A stretch of 50,998 nt of DNA from Paenarthrobacter nitroguajacolicus (GCF_007786235.1 NZ_VNFK01000026.1:1-50998), one strand, 5' to 3'. Positions 8,060 through 17,102 are shown, counted from the stretch's first letter. Numbers and translations: made by a program. Notes: generated from the letters alone by a model not told the origin.

Positions 8060-8695
8060 TTACCTTCCGAGTATGAGGCTCATGGCCTCGGCGCGGGTGG
8101 CCGGGTCATGGAGTTGACCGCGCACCGCGCTGGTGACGGTCTTCGCGCCGGGCTTGCGGATGCCGCGCATGGACATACACATGTGTTCACATTCGACGAC
8201 GACAATCGCCCCGCGCGGGTTGAGGTGCTTCACGAGCGCCTCCACGATCTGCGTGGTGAGGCGCTCCTGCACCTGGGGTCGGCGGGCATAGATATCGACC
8301 AGTCGCGCCAGCTTGCTGAGGCCGGTCACCTTTCCGTCATGTGACGGAATGTAACCGACGTGCGCGACTCCGTGGAACGGCACCAGGTGGTGCTCGCACG
8401 TCGAGTAGAAGGGAATGTCCTTCACCAGGACAAGCTCTTCGTGGTCGAGGTCGAACGTGGTGGAGAGGACATCCGCAGGGTGCTGGTGCAGCCCCGCGAA
8501 GACCTCTGCGTAGGCCTTGGCCACGCGCTTGGGCGTGTCCTGGAGGCCTCCACGGTCAGGATCTTCGCCTATTGCCAGGAGGATCTCGCGGACAGCCGCT
8601 TCAATGCGTGGTCGATCCACTTTGTGGCCGTGCTTGGAGCCCGCGGCGGAGCCGTGGGCGGCGGCGAGGTCGTCGTCGTCGTCGAAATGAGTCAC
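8060..8695 (-). CDS. folE: GTP cyclohydrolase I
   Basis: FolE opens GTP to dihydroneopterin triphosphate, the first folate step. The zinc ligands appear in STCEHHLVPFHG and the later VVECEHMCMSMRG. Other blocks are GEDPDRGGLQDTPKRVAKAY and TGLSKLARLVDIYARRPQ. I prefer the GTG at 8695 (211 residues, beginning VTHFDDDDD), 10 bp after the ftsH stop, because a start at 8785 would lie 80 bp inside ftsH. The first residues form an acidic Asp run unlike the family core. The ribosome site is weak, so the exact start is uncertain. This is the first gene of the folE-folP-folB-folK block. Confidence 0.95.
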   Translation of the reverse strand: MTHFDDDDDLAAAHGSAAGSKHGHKVDRPRIEAAVREILLAIGEDPDRGGLQDTPKRVAKAYAEVFAGLHQHPADVLSTTFDLDHEELVLVKDIPFYSTCEHHLVPFHGVAHVGYIPSHDGKVTGLSKLARLVDIYARRPQVQERLTTQIVEALVKHLNPRGAIVVVECEHMCMSMRGIRKPGAKTVTSAVRGQLHDPATRAEAMSLILGR

Positions 8696-8705
8696 AGCAG
8701 AAAGC

Positions 8706-10775
8706 TTAGCCGTGATGCGGGTGGTCGTTGCCGCCGTCGGGATGCGGGGCCTGGAAGGAATCCTGGCTGCTGACCCCCTGTGCATGCGGAGCCACCACGT
8801 CCAAGGGCTCGTCCAAGCGGGCCTTCTTGGCTTCCTCCTGGGCTTCGCGCTCAGCCTTCTCGGCGCGGCTCTCCACAGGTGGAATCGACTGCACGGGACG
8901 GGATTCCTTGGACAGCCAGATCTCGCGGAAGTCGCGCTTCCGGATGTCGTGGAAAATCTCGGCGATCTCGGCCTGGTTCAAGGTTTCGCGTTCCAGCAAT
9001 TCCAGTGCCAGGCGGTCCAGGACGTCGCGGTTTTCCGTGAGGATGGCGTAGGCCTCGTCGTGCGCCTGGTCGATCAGGCGACGAACTTCCTCGTCCACGA
9101 CGTAGGCGATCTGGTCCGAGAAGTTGCGCTCCTGCGCGGCGTCGCGGCCGAGGAACGGCTCGCCGCCGCCCTGGCCCAACTTCACCGCACCGACGCGTTC
9201 GCTCATACCGTACTGGGTGACCATCTTCCGGGCCGTGGAGGTGGCCTTCTCGATATCGTTGGAGGCACCGGTGGAGGGATCGTGGAACACGATCTCCTCT
9301 GCGACGCGACCACCCATGGCGTAGGCCATCTGGTCCAGCAGTTCGTTACGGGTCACCGAGTACTTGTCGTCCTCGGGAATCACCATGGTGTAGCCCAGCG
9401 CACGGCCACGGGGAAGGATGGTGATCTTGGTGACCGGTGCGGAGTTACGCAGGGCAGCGGCAACCAGTGCGTGGCCACCTTCGTGGTACGCGGTGATCTT
9501 GCGCTCAAGTTCCTTCATGACGCGGCTGCGCTTCTGCGGGCCGGCCATGACACGGTCGATTGCCTCGTCCAGCGCCCGGTCGTCAATAAGGTTGGCGTTG
9601 GACCGCGCGGTCAGCAGCGCGGCCTCATTCAGGACGTTGGCCAGGTCAGCGCCAGTGTAACCGGGGGTCTTCTTGGCCACACCCCTGAGGTCGATGCCGG
9701 GGGCCATGGGCTTGCCCTTGGCGTGAACGTTGAGGATCTGTTCGCGGCCGATCATGTCCGGGGCTTCCACGGTGATCTGGCGGTCGAAACGGCCCGGGCG
9801 CAGCAGAGCGGGGTCCAGGACGTCCGGGCGGTTGGTGGCCGCGATGAGGATGACGTTGGTCTTGACGTCGAAGCCGTCCATCTCCACGAGGAGTTGGTTC
9901 AGGGTCTGTTCGCGCTCGTCGTTACCGCCGCCGATACCGGCGCCACGATGACGGCCCACGGCGTCGATTTCATCAACGAAGATGATGGCCGGTGAGCTCG
10001 CCTTGGCCTGCTCAAAGAGGTCGCGGACGCGGGAAGCACCAACACCGACGAACATTTCAACGAAGTCCGAGCCGGAGATGGAGAAGAAGGGTACGCCGGC
10101 TTCGCCCGCAACAGCACGGGCAAGCAGCGTCTTACCGGTACCTGGAGGGCCGTAGAGCAGCACGCCCTTGGGAATCTTGGCACCGACGGCCTGGAACTTG
10201 GCCGGTTCCTGGAGGAACTCCTTGATTTCCTGGAGCTCTTCCACGGCTTCGTCGGCACCGGCGACGTCGGAGAAGGTCACCTGCGGCATGTCCTTGTTGA
10301 CCAGCTTGGCCTTGGACTTGCCGAACTGCATCACCTTGGAGCCGCCACCCTGCATGCGGGAAAGCAGGAACCAGAACAGGACACCAAGCAGCAGCACGGG
10401 GATGAGCAGAGAGAACAGGCCGGAGAACCAGTTGTTCTCGATCGGTTGGTCGGTGAAGCCCTTGTCAGGGTTGGCACTGGTAACAGCCTTCACCACATCC
10501 GGGCCGCGGTCCGTGACATAGAAGAACTGAACGTTCTTGCCCTTGTCCTGGCCGTCCAAATTCAGGTTGTCCTTGAGCACCAGGTCAACGCGATTCTCGG
10601 CGTCGAAAATCTTGGCCTGCTCAACCTTCCCGCTCTGGGAAAGGAGATCGAGGCCGTCCTTGGTGTCAATGCGCGTGGAACCGCCCGGAGCCAGTGTTGC
10701 GAATGCCACCAGGAGCAAGCCAACGACGACAACAATCCAGATGCCCGGGCCCTTGAAGAAACTCTTAGCTTTCAT
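8706..10775 (-). CDS. ftsH: ATP-dependent zinc metalloprotease FtsH
   Basis: FtsH is a membrane-anchored AAA+ protease that degrades misfolded membrane proteins and regulators. The 689 residues show an N-terminal TM (IWIVVVVGLLLVAFATL), a periplasmic-side domain, a second TM (SLLIPVLLLGVLFWFLL), Walker A GPPGTGKTLLARAV, Walker B IIFVDEIDAVG, the second region of homology ATNRPDVLDPALLRPGRFDR and the zinc site HEGGH. The C-terminal tail is His/Gly-rich. The ATG at 10775 has no close ribosome site; AGGAGG lies 22 nt upstream with a 5-bp GC hairpin between. A TTG at 10823 is the only other upstream in-frame choice and would put AGGAGG inside the gene. Confidence 0.97.
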   Translation of the reverse strand: MKAKSFFKGPGIWIVVVVGLLLVAFATLAPGGSTRIDTKDGLDLLSQSGKVEQAKIFDAENRVDLVLKDNLNLDGQDKGKNVQFFYVTDRGPDVVKAVTSANPDKGFTDQPIENNWFSGLFSLLIPVLLLGVLFWFLLSRMQGGGSKVMQFGKSKAKLVNKDMPQVTFSDVAGADEAVEELQEIKEFLQEPAKFQAVGAKIPKGVLLYGPPGTGKTLLARAVAGEAGVPFFSISGSDFVEMFVGVGASRVRDLFEQAKASSPAIIFVDEIDAVGRHRGAGIGGGNDEREQTLNQLLVEMDGFDVKTNVILIAATNRPDVLDPALLRPGRFDRQITVEAPDMIGREQILNVHAKGKPMAPGIDLRGVAKKTPGYTGADLANVLNEAALLTARSNANLIDDRALDEAIDRVMAGPQKRSRVMKELERKITAYHEGGHALVAAALRNSAPVTKITILPRGRALGYTMVIPEDDKYSVTRNELLDQMAYAMGGRVAEEIVFHDPSTGASNDIEKATSTARKMVTQYGMSERVGAVKLGQGGGEPFLGRDAAQERNFSDQIAYVVDEEVRRLIDQAHDEAYAILTENRDVLDRLALELLERETLNQAEIAEIFHDIRKRDFREIWLSKESRPVQSIPPVESRAEKAEREAQEEAKKARLDEPLDVVAPHAQGVSSQDSFQAPHPDGGNDHPHHG

Positions 10776-10780
10776 CTGAT

Positions 10781-10803
10781 CGGGGTTTTGCCCCGTCCCT
10801 CCT
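10781..10803 (-). promoter_or_regulatory. Shine-Dalgarno plus spacer hairpin of ftsH
   Basis: On the minus strand AGGAGG (10803-10798) is followed by GA, then CGGGG-CAAAA-CCCCG (10795-10781), then ATCAG and the ATG. Linear spacing from the Shine-Dalgarno to the start is 22 nt, which is too far. If the perfect 5-bp stem forms, the spacing becomes 7 nt, which is optimal. This resembles the folded spacer described for phage T4 gene 38. Its role here is inferred. Confidence 0.6.
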
Positions 10804-11002
10804 GGTAGTGCTGCAAGGCGCAACTTCTGCGCGCGAGTGGTGCTGCTTCAGTTTCAAGCTATACACCGTTCCCAGTAATTCACGCACTGGAAAGTCCAAA
10901 AGTTCCCTCTGGGCGTACACAGGATACTCGCGTCCGGCGCGTCAGGACAGGGTTTGTTGCTCCAATGGCCAGCGGCGGTCCCTTTTCGTGGGAGGTAACT
11001 CG

Positions 11003-11845
11003 TCAGGCCGCGGCAACAGGGAGCACCAGCAGGTAGCCGGTAGGCAGGTCCGTGCTCCAGCGTCGAGGCTCGCGGACTACGAATTGCTGGGCCAACTGTT
11101 CCGGGGTCAGCAGGCTGTTGGGTTCAGGTGAGGGCCCCCACTGCCCGCTTCCGTGCGGGTACAGCGGGTCAAGGACGCGGATGCCGGTGACCTGGAACTC
11201 CGGAAAAAGGGCAGGATCACCGATCGACTCGAAGCCACTCATCACCCAAGCGTGACGGCCGCTCCACATGACCAGGCCAACAGGCCGGCCTGTCTGGGCG
11301 ATGGCACGCGAAGCCGCCTGAAGCGTGTCCTCGTAGTTGGCGATGCTGACCACGGAATACGGGCCCATACCCACCTCGGTCAACACCTGCGCCCAGCCGC
11401 GTGGGTTGGCACCGTTGAATGAATTGGACGACCGCGCCCGCGCCATCTCCCACAACTCACTCTGTTGCGCAGGAGCAGCCCAGGAACCGCCACCGGTGTC
11501 GTCAATGAGGTTGTGCGCCATCTGGATGCTCGCGGCCACACACCAATCGAAGGTGTACTGCGGAACGAAGTCCCCCTCTTGGTAGAGGTTGAGGGCGAAC
11601 GCCTCCGGCACAAGGGGCAGGGCGGGCGGCGGGGCAGGCTGCGGAGCCTGGGCGGGCGGAGGTGCGGCGACGGGTGCCTGGCTCGGGGCCTGTGATGTGC
11701 CAGCGGAGGGTGCGCTTGGCATCGCCGAGGAGGTAGTGGTCGGCTGGCCGGTGGCCTCGTCAATATCGACCGCTGGAGTGCAGGCCGTGAGGAGGGTGGC
11801 AAGGACGGCGAGCCACGCCAGGAGACGGGCAGGGGCACCGGTCAT
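11003..11845 (-). CDS. Lipoprotein with papain-like (C39-type) domain
   Basis: This 280-residue exported lipoprotein has a lipobox LLTAC (Cys22) after a short hydrophobic signal. A Ser/Thr/Pro/Ala-rich linker follows (about residues 35-75, including repeated PAPPPA-type phrases). The C-terminal domain has the pattern of a cysteine peptidase C39-like fold: a nucleophile candidate in FDWCVAASIQM, a His in GRHAWVMSGF and an Asp/Asn candidate in RVLDPLYPHG. It should act outside the membrane; the substrate is unknown. It follows hpt on the same strand by 145 bp and precedes ftsH by 227 bp. It could also be an inactive C39-like binding domain. Confidence 0.8.
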   Translation of the reverse strand: MTGAPARLLAWLAVLATLLTACTPAVDIDEATGQPTTTSSAMPSAPSAGTSQAPSQAPVAAPPPAQAPQPAPPPALPLVPEAFALNLYQEGDFVPQYTFDWCVAASIQMAHNLIDDTGGGSWAAPAQQSELWEMARARSSNSFNGANPRGWAQVLTEVGMGPYSVVSIANYEDTLQAASRAIAQTGRPVGLVMWSGRHAWVMSGFESIGDPALFPEFQVTGIRVLDPLYPHGSGQWGPSPEPNSLLTPEQLAQQFVVREPRRWSTDLPTGYLLVLPVAAA

Positions 11846-11940
11846 GGTTCAGTCTAGCTCCGGGCCCTCAGGCAGGGCACCCCTTAAACGCGAATGCCGC
11901 ACCGACTCCCGCCACGCCCACCAGTGGTTACTGGGGCGAA

Positions 11941-11985
11941 CGGCGGAAAGCGGTGCGGCGGAAAGCGGTGCGGCGAAAAGCGCAG
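11941..11985. repeat. 15-bp tandem repeat, three copies, at the hpt 3' end
   Basis: CGGCGGAAAGCGGTG occurs twice in perfect tandem (11941-11955, 11956-11970), followed by a third degenerate copy (11971-11985). The array ends 5 bp from the hpt stop codon, so it forms the immediate 3' untranslated region of hpt. I see no classic terminator in this gap. Confidence 0.85.
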
Positions 11986-11990
11986 GAAGT

Positions 11991-12542
11991 TTACTCGTAA
12001 ACGTGCGGAGCCAAGGTGCCCACGAAGTCCAGGTTGCGGTACTTCTCGGCGTAGTCCAGGCCGTAACCCACCACGAATTCGTTGGGGATGTCATAGCCGA
12101 CGTACTTGACGTCGATTTCCACCTTGGCGGCGGTCGGCTTGCGGAAAGCCGTGCAGATTTCGACGCTGGCAGTGCCTCGGGACTCAAGGTTGGACTTGAG
12201 CCAGGACAGGGTCAGACCGGAGTCGATGATGTCCTCCACGATGAGCACGTCTTTGCCCATGAGGTCGGTATCGAGGTCCTTGAGGATCCGGACCACGCCG
12301 GAAGACTGGGTGCCGGAGCCGTAGGACGAGACAGCCATCCAGTCCATGCTGACGTGGCTGTGCAGCGCACGCGCGAGGTCAGCCATGACCATGACGGCAC
12401 CCTTGAGCACACCGACAATAAGGATGTCGCGGCCTTCGTAGTCCTTGTCGATCTGCGCCGCGAGTTCCGCGATGCGCGTCTGGATCTGCTCTTTGGTGTA
12501 AAGAACGTGCTTGAGATCTGCCTGGACGTCGTTTGAATCCAC
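11991..12542 (-). CDS. hpt: Hypoxanthine phosphoribosyltransferase
   Basis: Hpt salvages hypoxanthine and guanine to IMP and GMP with PRPP. The PRPP-binding signature DVLIVEDIIDSGLTLSWL and the earlier GVLKGAVMVMADLARAL are intact. I chose the GTG at 12542 (183 residues, VDSNDVQ) because AGGAG lies 6 nt before it; a TTG one codon upstream (12545) is only 3 nt from that site. The gene follows tilS by 31 bp on the same strand, the classic tilS-hpt-ftsH order of many bacteria. Confidence 0.96.
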   Translation of the reverse strand: MDSNDVQADLKHVLYTKEQIQTRIAELAAQIDKDYEGRDILIVGVLKGAVMVMADLARALHSHVSMDWMAVSSYGSGTQSSGVVRILKDLDTDLMGKDVLIVEDIIDSGLTLSWLKSNLESRGTASVEICTAFRKPTAAKVEIDVKYVGYDIPNEFVVGYGLDYAEKYRNLDFVGTLAPHVYE

Positions 12543-12573
12543 CAATGGCTCCTGTTTTGATGCTCGGGTGCGG

Positions 12574-13740
12574 CTACTGTTGGGACGGTTTCTGATGCCG
12601 GAATACTAGCTTCCCACAGCGCGCGGCTTCACGGGGACCGGCCCCCGTTGATTCACCGGTCGCATCGGCCTCCGGAGCACCTGTGGAAACGGTCCGCTGC
12701 TGCTCCAAATCGCTGAGGGATAGGCGGTACACGCTGACGTGGCCGGGTAGCTCCACCGGTCCGGCCGACCCTTGGCGTCGAAGCAGCGCTTCCGCAGCTT
12801 GGAGGCGCCCGTAACCGGGCTGTTGACCCCCGACGTCGGCGGCCGCCTTGGCGATCACACGGAACCTCAGTGCTGCGGGCAGCTCCCGGACGGCGTCCTC
12901 CGGCAACCAGGCGCCACCGGCTTCCCTCTGCACAAGTGAGAGATAGGTCTCGTTGGCCAAATCCTCAAGGAAATCTGCATCCTGCTGGAGGATCGCGGCG
13001 GTCCGTGCCAGCGACTCAGCGACGCCCGGCCCGAGCTTTTCCTCCAGAACCGGCATGACTTCCACGCGGGTCCTGGAGCGGGCGAACGCAGGATCGGCAT
13101 TGCTCGGATCGTGCCAGGGGTCCAGTTCCTCAACCTCGCAGATTTCCAGGGTCTCCTCGCGTCGGAGGCCCAGGAAGGGGCGGAGCAGGCGTCCGCGGGC
13201 TGGCCTCATACCGGCCAGCGAGCGCGTTCCGGAACCGCGGGCCAGCCCCAAGAGCACTTGCTCCGCCTGGTCATCCAGGGTGTGGCCCAGCAGGATCGCC
13301 TCACATGCGAGGTCGTCAGCGGCAGACTCCAATGCGGCGTGGCGGGCGTCCCGGGCAGCAGCTTCAGGCCCAAATCCTGTGGAAGCAACGTCCACAGTGC
13401 GCACTTCCACGGGATCGATTCCCAGCTGGCGCAGCACAGACGCAGTATGCGAAGCGACGTCCGCCGACCCGACCTGCAGCTGATGGTCAACCACCACGGC
13501 GGCCACTGCCACCGGATGCCCGTCCACGTGCCCGCGCCGGGCAAAGTAGGCGGCAACTGCTGCGAGCGCCAAAGAGTCCGGCCCCCCGCTGCACGCCACG
13601 AGCACACGTGATGGATAACCGGCAGCGGCCAGGGCGTTCTGCAACTGCTTACGCGCTTTGCCGACGACCGGCGCCAAACGACCCGGCCGGCGTCGACCCT
13701 TAGCTGCTGACGTACCGCCGTGACTGACAGGAACGCTCAA
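12574..13740 (-). CDS. tilS: tRNA(Ile)-lysidine synthetase
   Basis: TilS attaches lysine to C34 of the CAU-anticodon tRNA-Ile so that it reads AUA. The PP-loop motif VLVACSGGPDSLALA lies at about residues 46-60, and ILLGHTLDDQAEQVLLGLARG and RLLRPFLGLRREE follow as in the family. The C-terminal substrate-binding region extends to residue 388. The start is a TTG at 13740 that overlaps the previous stop as TTGA; no ATG or GTG fits better, so expression probably depends on coupling to the metalloprotease gene upstream. Confidence 0.94.
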   Translation of the reverse strand: MSVPVSHGGTSAAKGRRRPGRLAPVVGKARKQLQNALAAAGYPSRVLVACSGGPDSLALAAVAAYFARRGHVDGHPVAVAAVVVDHQLQVGSADVASHTASVLRQLGIDPVEVRTVDVASTGFGPEAAARDARHAALESAADDLACEAILLGHTLDDQAEQVLLGLARGSGTRSLAGMRPARGRLLRPFLGLRREETLEICEVEELDPWHDPSNADPAFARSRTRVEVMPVLEEKLGPGVAESLARTAAILQQDADFLEDLANETYLSLVQREAGGAWLPEDAVRELPAALRFRVIAKAAADVGGQQPGYGRLQAAEALLRRQGSAGPVELPGHVSVYRLSLSDLEQQRTVSTGAPEADATGESTGAGPREAARCGKLVFRHQKPSQQ

Positions 13741-14867
13741 AGCCCCATCCGCTCAAGCCAAAGCTTGGAGTTGTGGATCTCTTCCTCGGTGGGAAGGTAG
13801 TCGGCGGACTCCCAGACCCGATTGAAGCCTTCCATACCGGCGACGGCCACCACCTCGCGGACAAACTTGGCGCCGTCCGTGTACTGGCGCATTTTGGCAT
13901 CCAGGCCAAGGAGGTTACGGATGAACTTCTCCACCACGCCACGGTCCTTGCCACGCTCGTTGAAGCGCTGGCGGATGGTTTTCACGGAGGGGACGATGCT
14001 GGAATCCACGGCATCCATCACCACATTGGCATGCCCCTCGAGGAGGCTCATGACTGCGGTGATGTGGGACAGGGACGCCTTTTCCTCGGGGTTCTGCAGA
14101 AGGTCAAGAATGGCGCCACGGCCTGGCGTTTTGTCCGAGGGAGTGCGGTCGCGCAGGGACTTGGCGGCGGCGCTAGCCCGTTCCATCAAAGAATCCATGT
14201 TGCCCAGGAGGTTCCCGCTGAGCTTCTCGATTTCGTCCAGCATGTGGTGCCGGAGCCACGGCGCGGCGGCGAACTGCACGCGGTGCGTTTGCTCATGCAG
14301 GCAGACCCAAAGCCGGAAGTCGTCCGGGTGGACGTTGAGTTCACGTTCCACGGAGATGATGTTCGGCGCCACGAGCAGGAGGCGACCGCCGGGCGGAACG
14401 TTGGCGTCAGGGGCCAAGGCAGCAAAAGGATCGTACTGGCCGAGGACCTTGCTGGAGAGGAAAGCGAGCACAGCGCCCAGCTGCGTACCGGTGATGGCGC
14501 CGCTGGCAGCAGCGGCGGCCGGGGTCATGCCCACACCGCTGCGGCTCTCCAGCATCTTCTTCAGCGCCGGCTGCAGCATCACCGAGAAACTCTGCGTGTT
14601 GGCCTTCGACCACGAGGCGCGGTCCACCACCAGGACGTGCGAATCACGCAGGTCCCGCGCGGCATCCAGTCCCGTGATGTCGTGCACGTGTGGGACGGAG
14701 ATATCCGCGTTGAAGCGCAGGTTCTCCACCGCCTTGCCAATCTCTCCGGCGCTGAGCTCAGGGCCGGGAGGGGCAAGCCGGGCAGCCGTAGAGGCGGCCA
14801 GGTCCCAGTTGATCAGGGACGGGGCCCCTGCTGACGAATCTCGGGCAGATGACACCATACGGTCCAT
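13737..14867 (-). CDS. Zinc-dependent metalloprotease (DUF2342 / F420-associated family)
   Basis: The protein is about 376 residues. It carries a zincin motif in LHEQTHRVQFAAAPWLRHHM (HExxH variant HEQTH) with a downstream Glu-rich segment LLEGHANVVMDAV that probably supplies the third ligand. The family is actinobacterial and sits beside tilS and dacB in mycobacteria as well (Rv3626c, from memory). Its substrate is not known. I took the ATG at 14867; a GTG one codon before and an ATG at 14858 are alternatives, and no strong ribosome site distinguishes them. It overlaps tilS by 4 bp. Confidence 0.88.
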   Translation of the reverse strand: MDRMVSSARDSSAGAPSLINWDLAASTAARLAPPGPELSAGEIGKAVENLRFNADISVPHVHDITGLDAARDLRDSHVLVVDRASWSKANTQSFSVMLQPALKKMLESRSGVGMTPAAAAASGAITGTQLGAVLAFLSSKVLGQYDPFAALAPDANVPPGGRLLLVAPNIISVERELNVHPDDFRLWVCLHEQTHRVQFAAAPWLRHHMLDEIEKLSGNLLGNMDSLMERASAAAKSLRDRTPSDKTPGRGAILDLLQNPEEKASLSHITAVMSLLEGHANVVMDAVDSSIVPSVKTIRQRFNERGKDRGVVEKFIRNLLGLDAKMRQYTDGAKFVREVVAVAGMEGFNRVWESADYLPTEEEIHNSKLWLERMGL

Positions 14868-14918
14868 CACACCACACGTAACCGACAGTGAACCCTTAAG
14901 TTCGCTCCACGCTGAGCA

Positions 14919-16367
14919 TTAACCCCGGCAACCACATGAGGCCAGCACCGAGGCCGAGCGGTCCATCGCCACCTTGTTCCCGGCGGCCCCCGGGTCCAGG
15001 CCGTTGCCGATGAACGAGAACACCAGCAACCTGCCATCCGCATCCACCACGTAACCACTCAGCGCGATCACCGTGTTGAGCGTCCCTGTCTTGGCGCGAA
15101 CCAACCCGGCACCCTCGGCGGTGCTGGCGTCCACATACCTGTCATCCAACGTGCCGGTCAGGCCGGCCACTGGGAAGCCGTCCAGCGCTGTCCGCAAGGC
15201 AAGATCCGGTCCGCTGGTGATTGCACGGACAACGTCGGCAAACTGTCGGGCGCTGACCTGGTTCTCCAGCGCCAGGCCGGAAACGTCGGCCAGTTGCATC
15301 GAATCCGTGGCGATTCCCAACTCCCCCAGCCTTTGCCGCACGGCCGCAGTGGCGCCGTCGTACGTCGCCTTCTGGCCGGAAGCGCCTGCGGTCATCCGCC
15401 CGAGTGCCTCGGCGAGGAAGTTGTCCGAGGTCTCCAGCATCAAGTCCACTTGTTCGCTGACCGTGGCTGACTCTGCTGTGGCCAGCACTTTGGCGGGGAG
15501 GCCTTTGCCGCGTTCGACGCCGGGCGTCACCGAAACGCCGGCGGCGGCCAACTGCTCGGCGAAGGCCTGGGCGGTGGTGGCGGCCGAATCCTGTGGCCGC
15601 GGACCGGTCACGACGCCCGGCGAAAAGCGTCCGGAGTTCAGGGCGAGGGAGAACAAGGGCGCGGTCTCGCCTGCTGCGACGTCATCCAGACTCCACGCCG
15701 GGTTGAGGGGCGCTCCGGCGAACAGGGAGTCGTCCACCTGGACGGTGACGGGCCCCTTCACCCCGGCATTAGCCAAAGCCTCAGCGGTGTCCTTAGCCAA
15801 GGAAGCCAACCCGGCCCGCCCCAGGACGGCTGAAGGATCAGACGCGGAAGACCCCAGCAGGACGTCCCCTCCCCCGGTCAGGACCACTGTGGAGGGGTCG
15901 TCGGACGCGAGGACCCTGGTGGTGAAACGCGACTCGGGGCCCAGCGCCTTCAAGGCGGCGACGGCGGTCAGCAGCTTCATGTTCGAGGCCGGGATGCGGT
16001 TGTCGTTGGCGTCGCGGTCAAAGAGGACCTGGCCGGTGGAGGCGTCCATGACGACGCCGCTGATGGTGCCCGCGCCGTCGGGTTTCAGGGTGGCATCCAG
16101 GAGCTTCGTGACTTCTGCTGGCAGGGGGATTGGAGCATCCGCGTCCAAGGGGAGCACGCCATTGGCGTCGGTGAGGTGCCCGGGCTCTTGTTGCCAGGCG
16201 GGAATGGTTGGCGAAGGCTTGGGAATACTCAGCAGCCCTGGCACCATTCCGACTACCACCACTGCACCGAGGCACAGCAGGACAACCGCCAAAAGCCCTG
16301 GCCACTTCAAGCGCCCCCACGCCGCGGATACCCGCTTCCGGGCACCCCCGTTCTTAACGCCCTTCAT
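14919..16367 (-). CDS. dacB: D-alanyl-D-alanine carboxypeptidase/endopeptidase (PBP4 family)
   Basis: This extracytoplasmic peptidoglycan enzyme removes terminal D-Ala and cuts cross-links. The 482 residues start with a basic segment and an uncleaved-looking TM (GLLAVVLLCLGAVVVVGMV, about residues 24-42). The penicillin-binding triad is complete: SNMK (Ser128/Lys131), SDN in LETSDNFLAEALG and KTG in RAKTGTLN. It is the first gene of the minus-strand run that ends at panC and is divergent from ppa across 208 bp. Confidence 0.94.
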   Translation of the reverse strand: MKGVKNGGARKRVSAAWGRLKWPGLLAVVLLCLGAVVVVGMVPGLLSIPKPSPTIPAWQQEPGHLTDANGVLPLDADAPIPLPAEVTKLLDATLKPDGAGTISGVVMDASTGQVLFDRDANDNRIPASNMKLLTAVAALKALGPESRFTTRVLASDDPSTVVLTGGGDVLLGSSASDPSAVLGRAGLASLAKDTAEALANAGVKGPVTVQVDDSLFAGAPLNPAWSLDDVAAGETAPLFSLALNSGRFSPGVVTGPRPQDSAATTAQAFAEQLAAAGVSVTPGVERGKGLPAKVLATAESATVSEQVDLMLETSDNFLAEALGRMTAGASGQKATYDGATAAVRQRLGELGIATDSMQLADVSGLALENQVSARQFADVVRAITSGPDLALRTALDGFPVAGLTGTLDDRYVDASTAEGAGLVRAKTGTLNTVIALSGYVVDADGRLLVFSFIGNGLDPGAAGNKVAMDRSASVLASCGCRG

Positions 16368-16575
16368 GCAGCCGCTTGGTCCTGTCAGTCCTGAAATGTC
16401 CCCGCCGGTTCAAGAAACCCGGGCCTCTCGCTATATCCTCAATAGTAGTCGGCGGCACCGGCTGTACTTTTGCCTGCCGCCAGCCCCGGGCTAAGCAGCC
16501 TGCCTGAGGCACCGTCACCCGTGACGGCCGCTTCGGCGGAGCGACGCCCCACCCACACCCGTCAAGGAGCATTCC

Positions 16576-17064
16576 ATGAAGCACGACGTGACCATCGAGA
16601 TCCCCAAGGGATCGCGCGTCAAGTACGAAGTTGACCACGAAACCGGCCGTGTCCGCCTGGACCGCGTCCTGTTCACCTCCATGCAGTACCCCACGCACTA
16701 CGGCTTCTTCGAGAACACCCTGGGCGAAGACGGCGACCCGCTGGACGCACTGGTGCTCCTGCAGGACTTCGATCTGCACCCGGGCGTCATCGTTGAATCC
16801 CGCCCCATCGGCGTCTTCAACATGACGGACGACGGCGGCGGAGATGCCAAGGTCCTCTGCGTCCCGGTTGATGCACGCTTCGACCACATCCAGGAAGTCA
16901 GCGATGTGAGCGAGTTCCTGATCAAGGAAATCGAGCACTTCTTCACGCGCTACAAGGACTTGGAGCCCGGCAAGTGGGTCAAGGCCGAAGGCTGGGGCGA
17001 CCGCGCCGCTGCCGAAGCTGAGCTGGAAGCCTCCATCAAGCGCTACGTTCCGGCAGCACACTAG
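16576..17064 (+). CDS. ppa: Inorganic pyrophosphatase (family I)
   Basis: Ppa hydrolyses pyrophosphate from biosynthetic reactions. The 162-residue product has the signature DGDPLDALVLL, whose three Asp residues bind Mg. GSRVKYEVDHETG, SMQYPTHYGF and VCVPVDARFDHI-type strands are also present. The ribosome site AAGGAG lies 5-6 nt before the ATG. The gene is monocistronic, since a long terminator follows. Confidence 0.97.
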   Translation: MKHDVTIEIPKGSRVKYEVDHETGRVRLDRVLFTSMQYPTHYGFFENTLGEDGDPLDALVLLQDFDLHPGVIVESRPIGVFNMTDDGGGDAKVLCVPVDARFDHIQEVSDVSEFLIKEIEHFFTRYKDLEPGKWVKAEGWGDRAAAEAELEASIKRYVPAAH

Positions 17065-17069
17065 TTCTC

Positions 17070-17100
17070 ACCCAACCGAGTCGCAGTTACCCGGTTGGGT
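17070..17100 (+). other. Hairpin after ppa
   Basis: ACCCAACCG (17070-17078) and CGGTTGGGT (17092-17100) form a perfect 9-bp stem with a 13-nt loop, 5 nt after the ppa stop. No T-run follows, so this is probably an RNA-stabilising 3' structure and not the terminator itself. Confidence 0.6.
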
Positions 17101-17102
17101 CT

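Noticed and set aside
6792..8117. 441-codon plus-strand frame opposite folB and folP
   Set aside because: It covers two well-supported folate genes on the other strand and shows no domain.
13773..14922. Two long plus-strand frames opposite the zinc metalloprotease
   Set aside because: Both are antisense to a coherent minus-strand protein with HEQTH and operon coupling; neither has a recognisable domain.
15073..16494. 473-codon plus-strand frame opposite dacB
   Set aside because: Ser/Ala/Arg/Pro-rich shadow of the PBP4-type gene, which has the full SxxK, SDN and KTG set.
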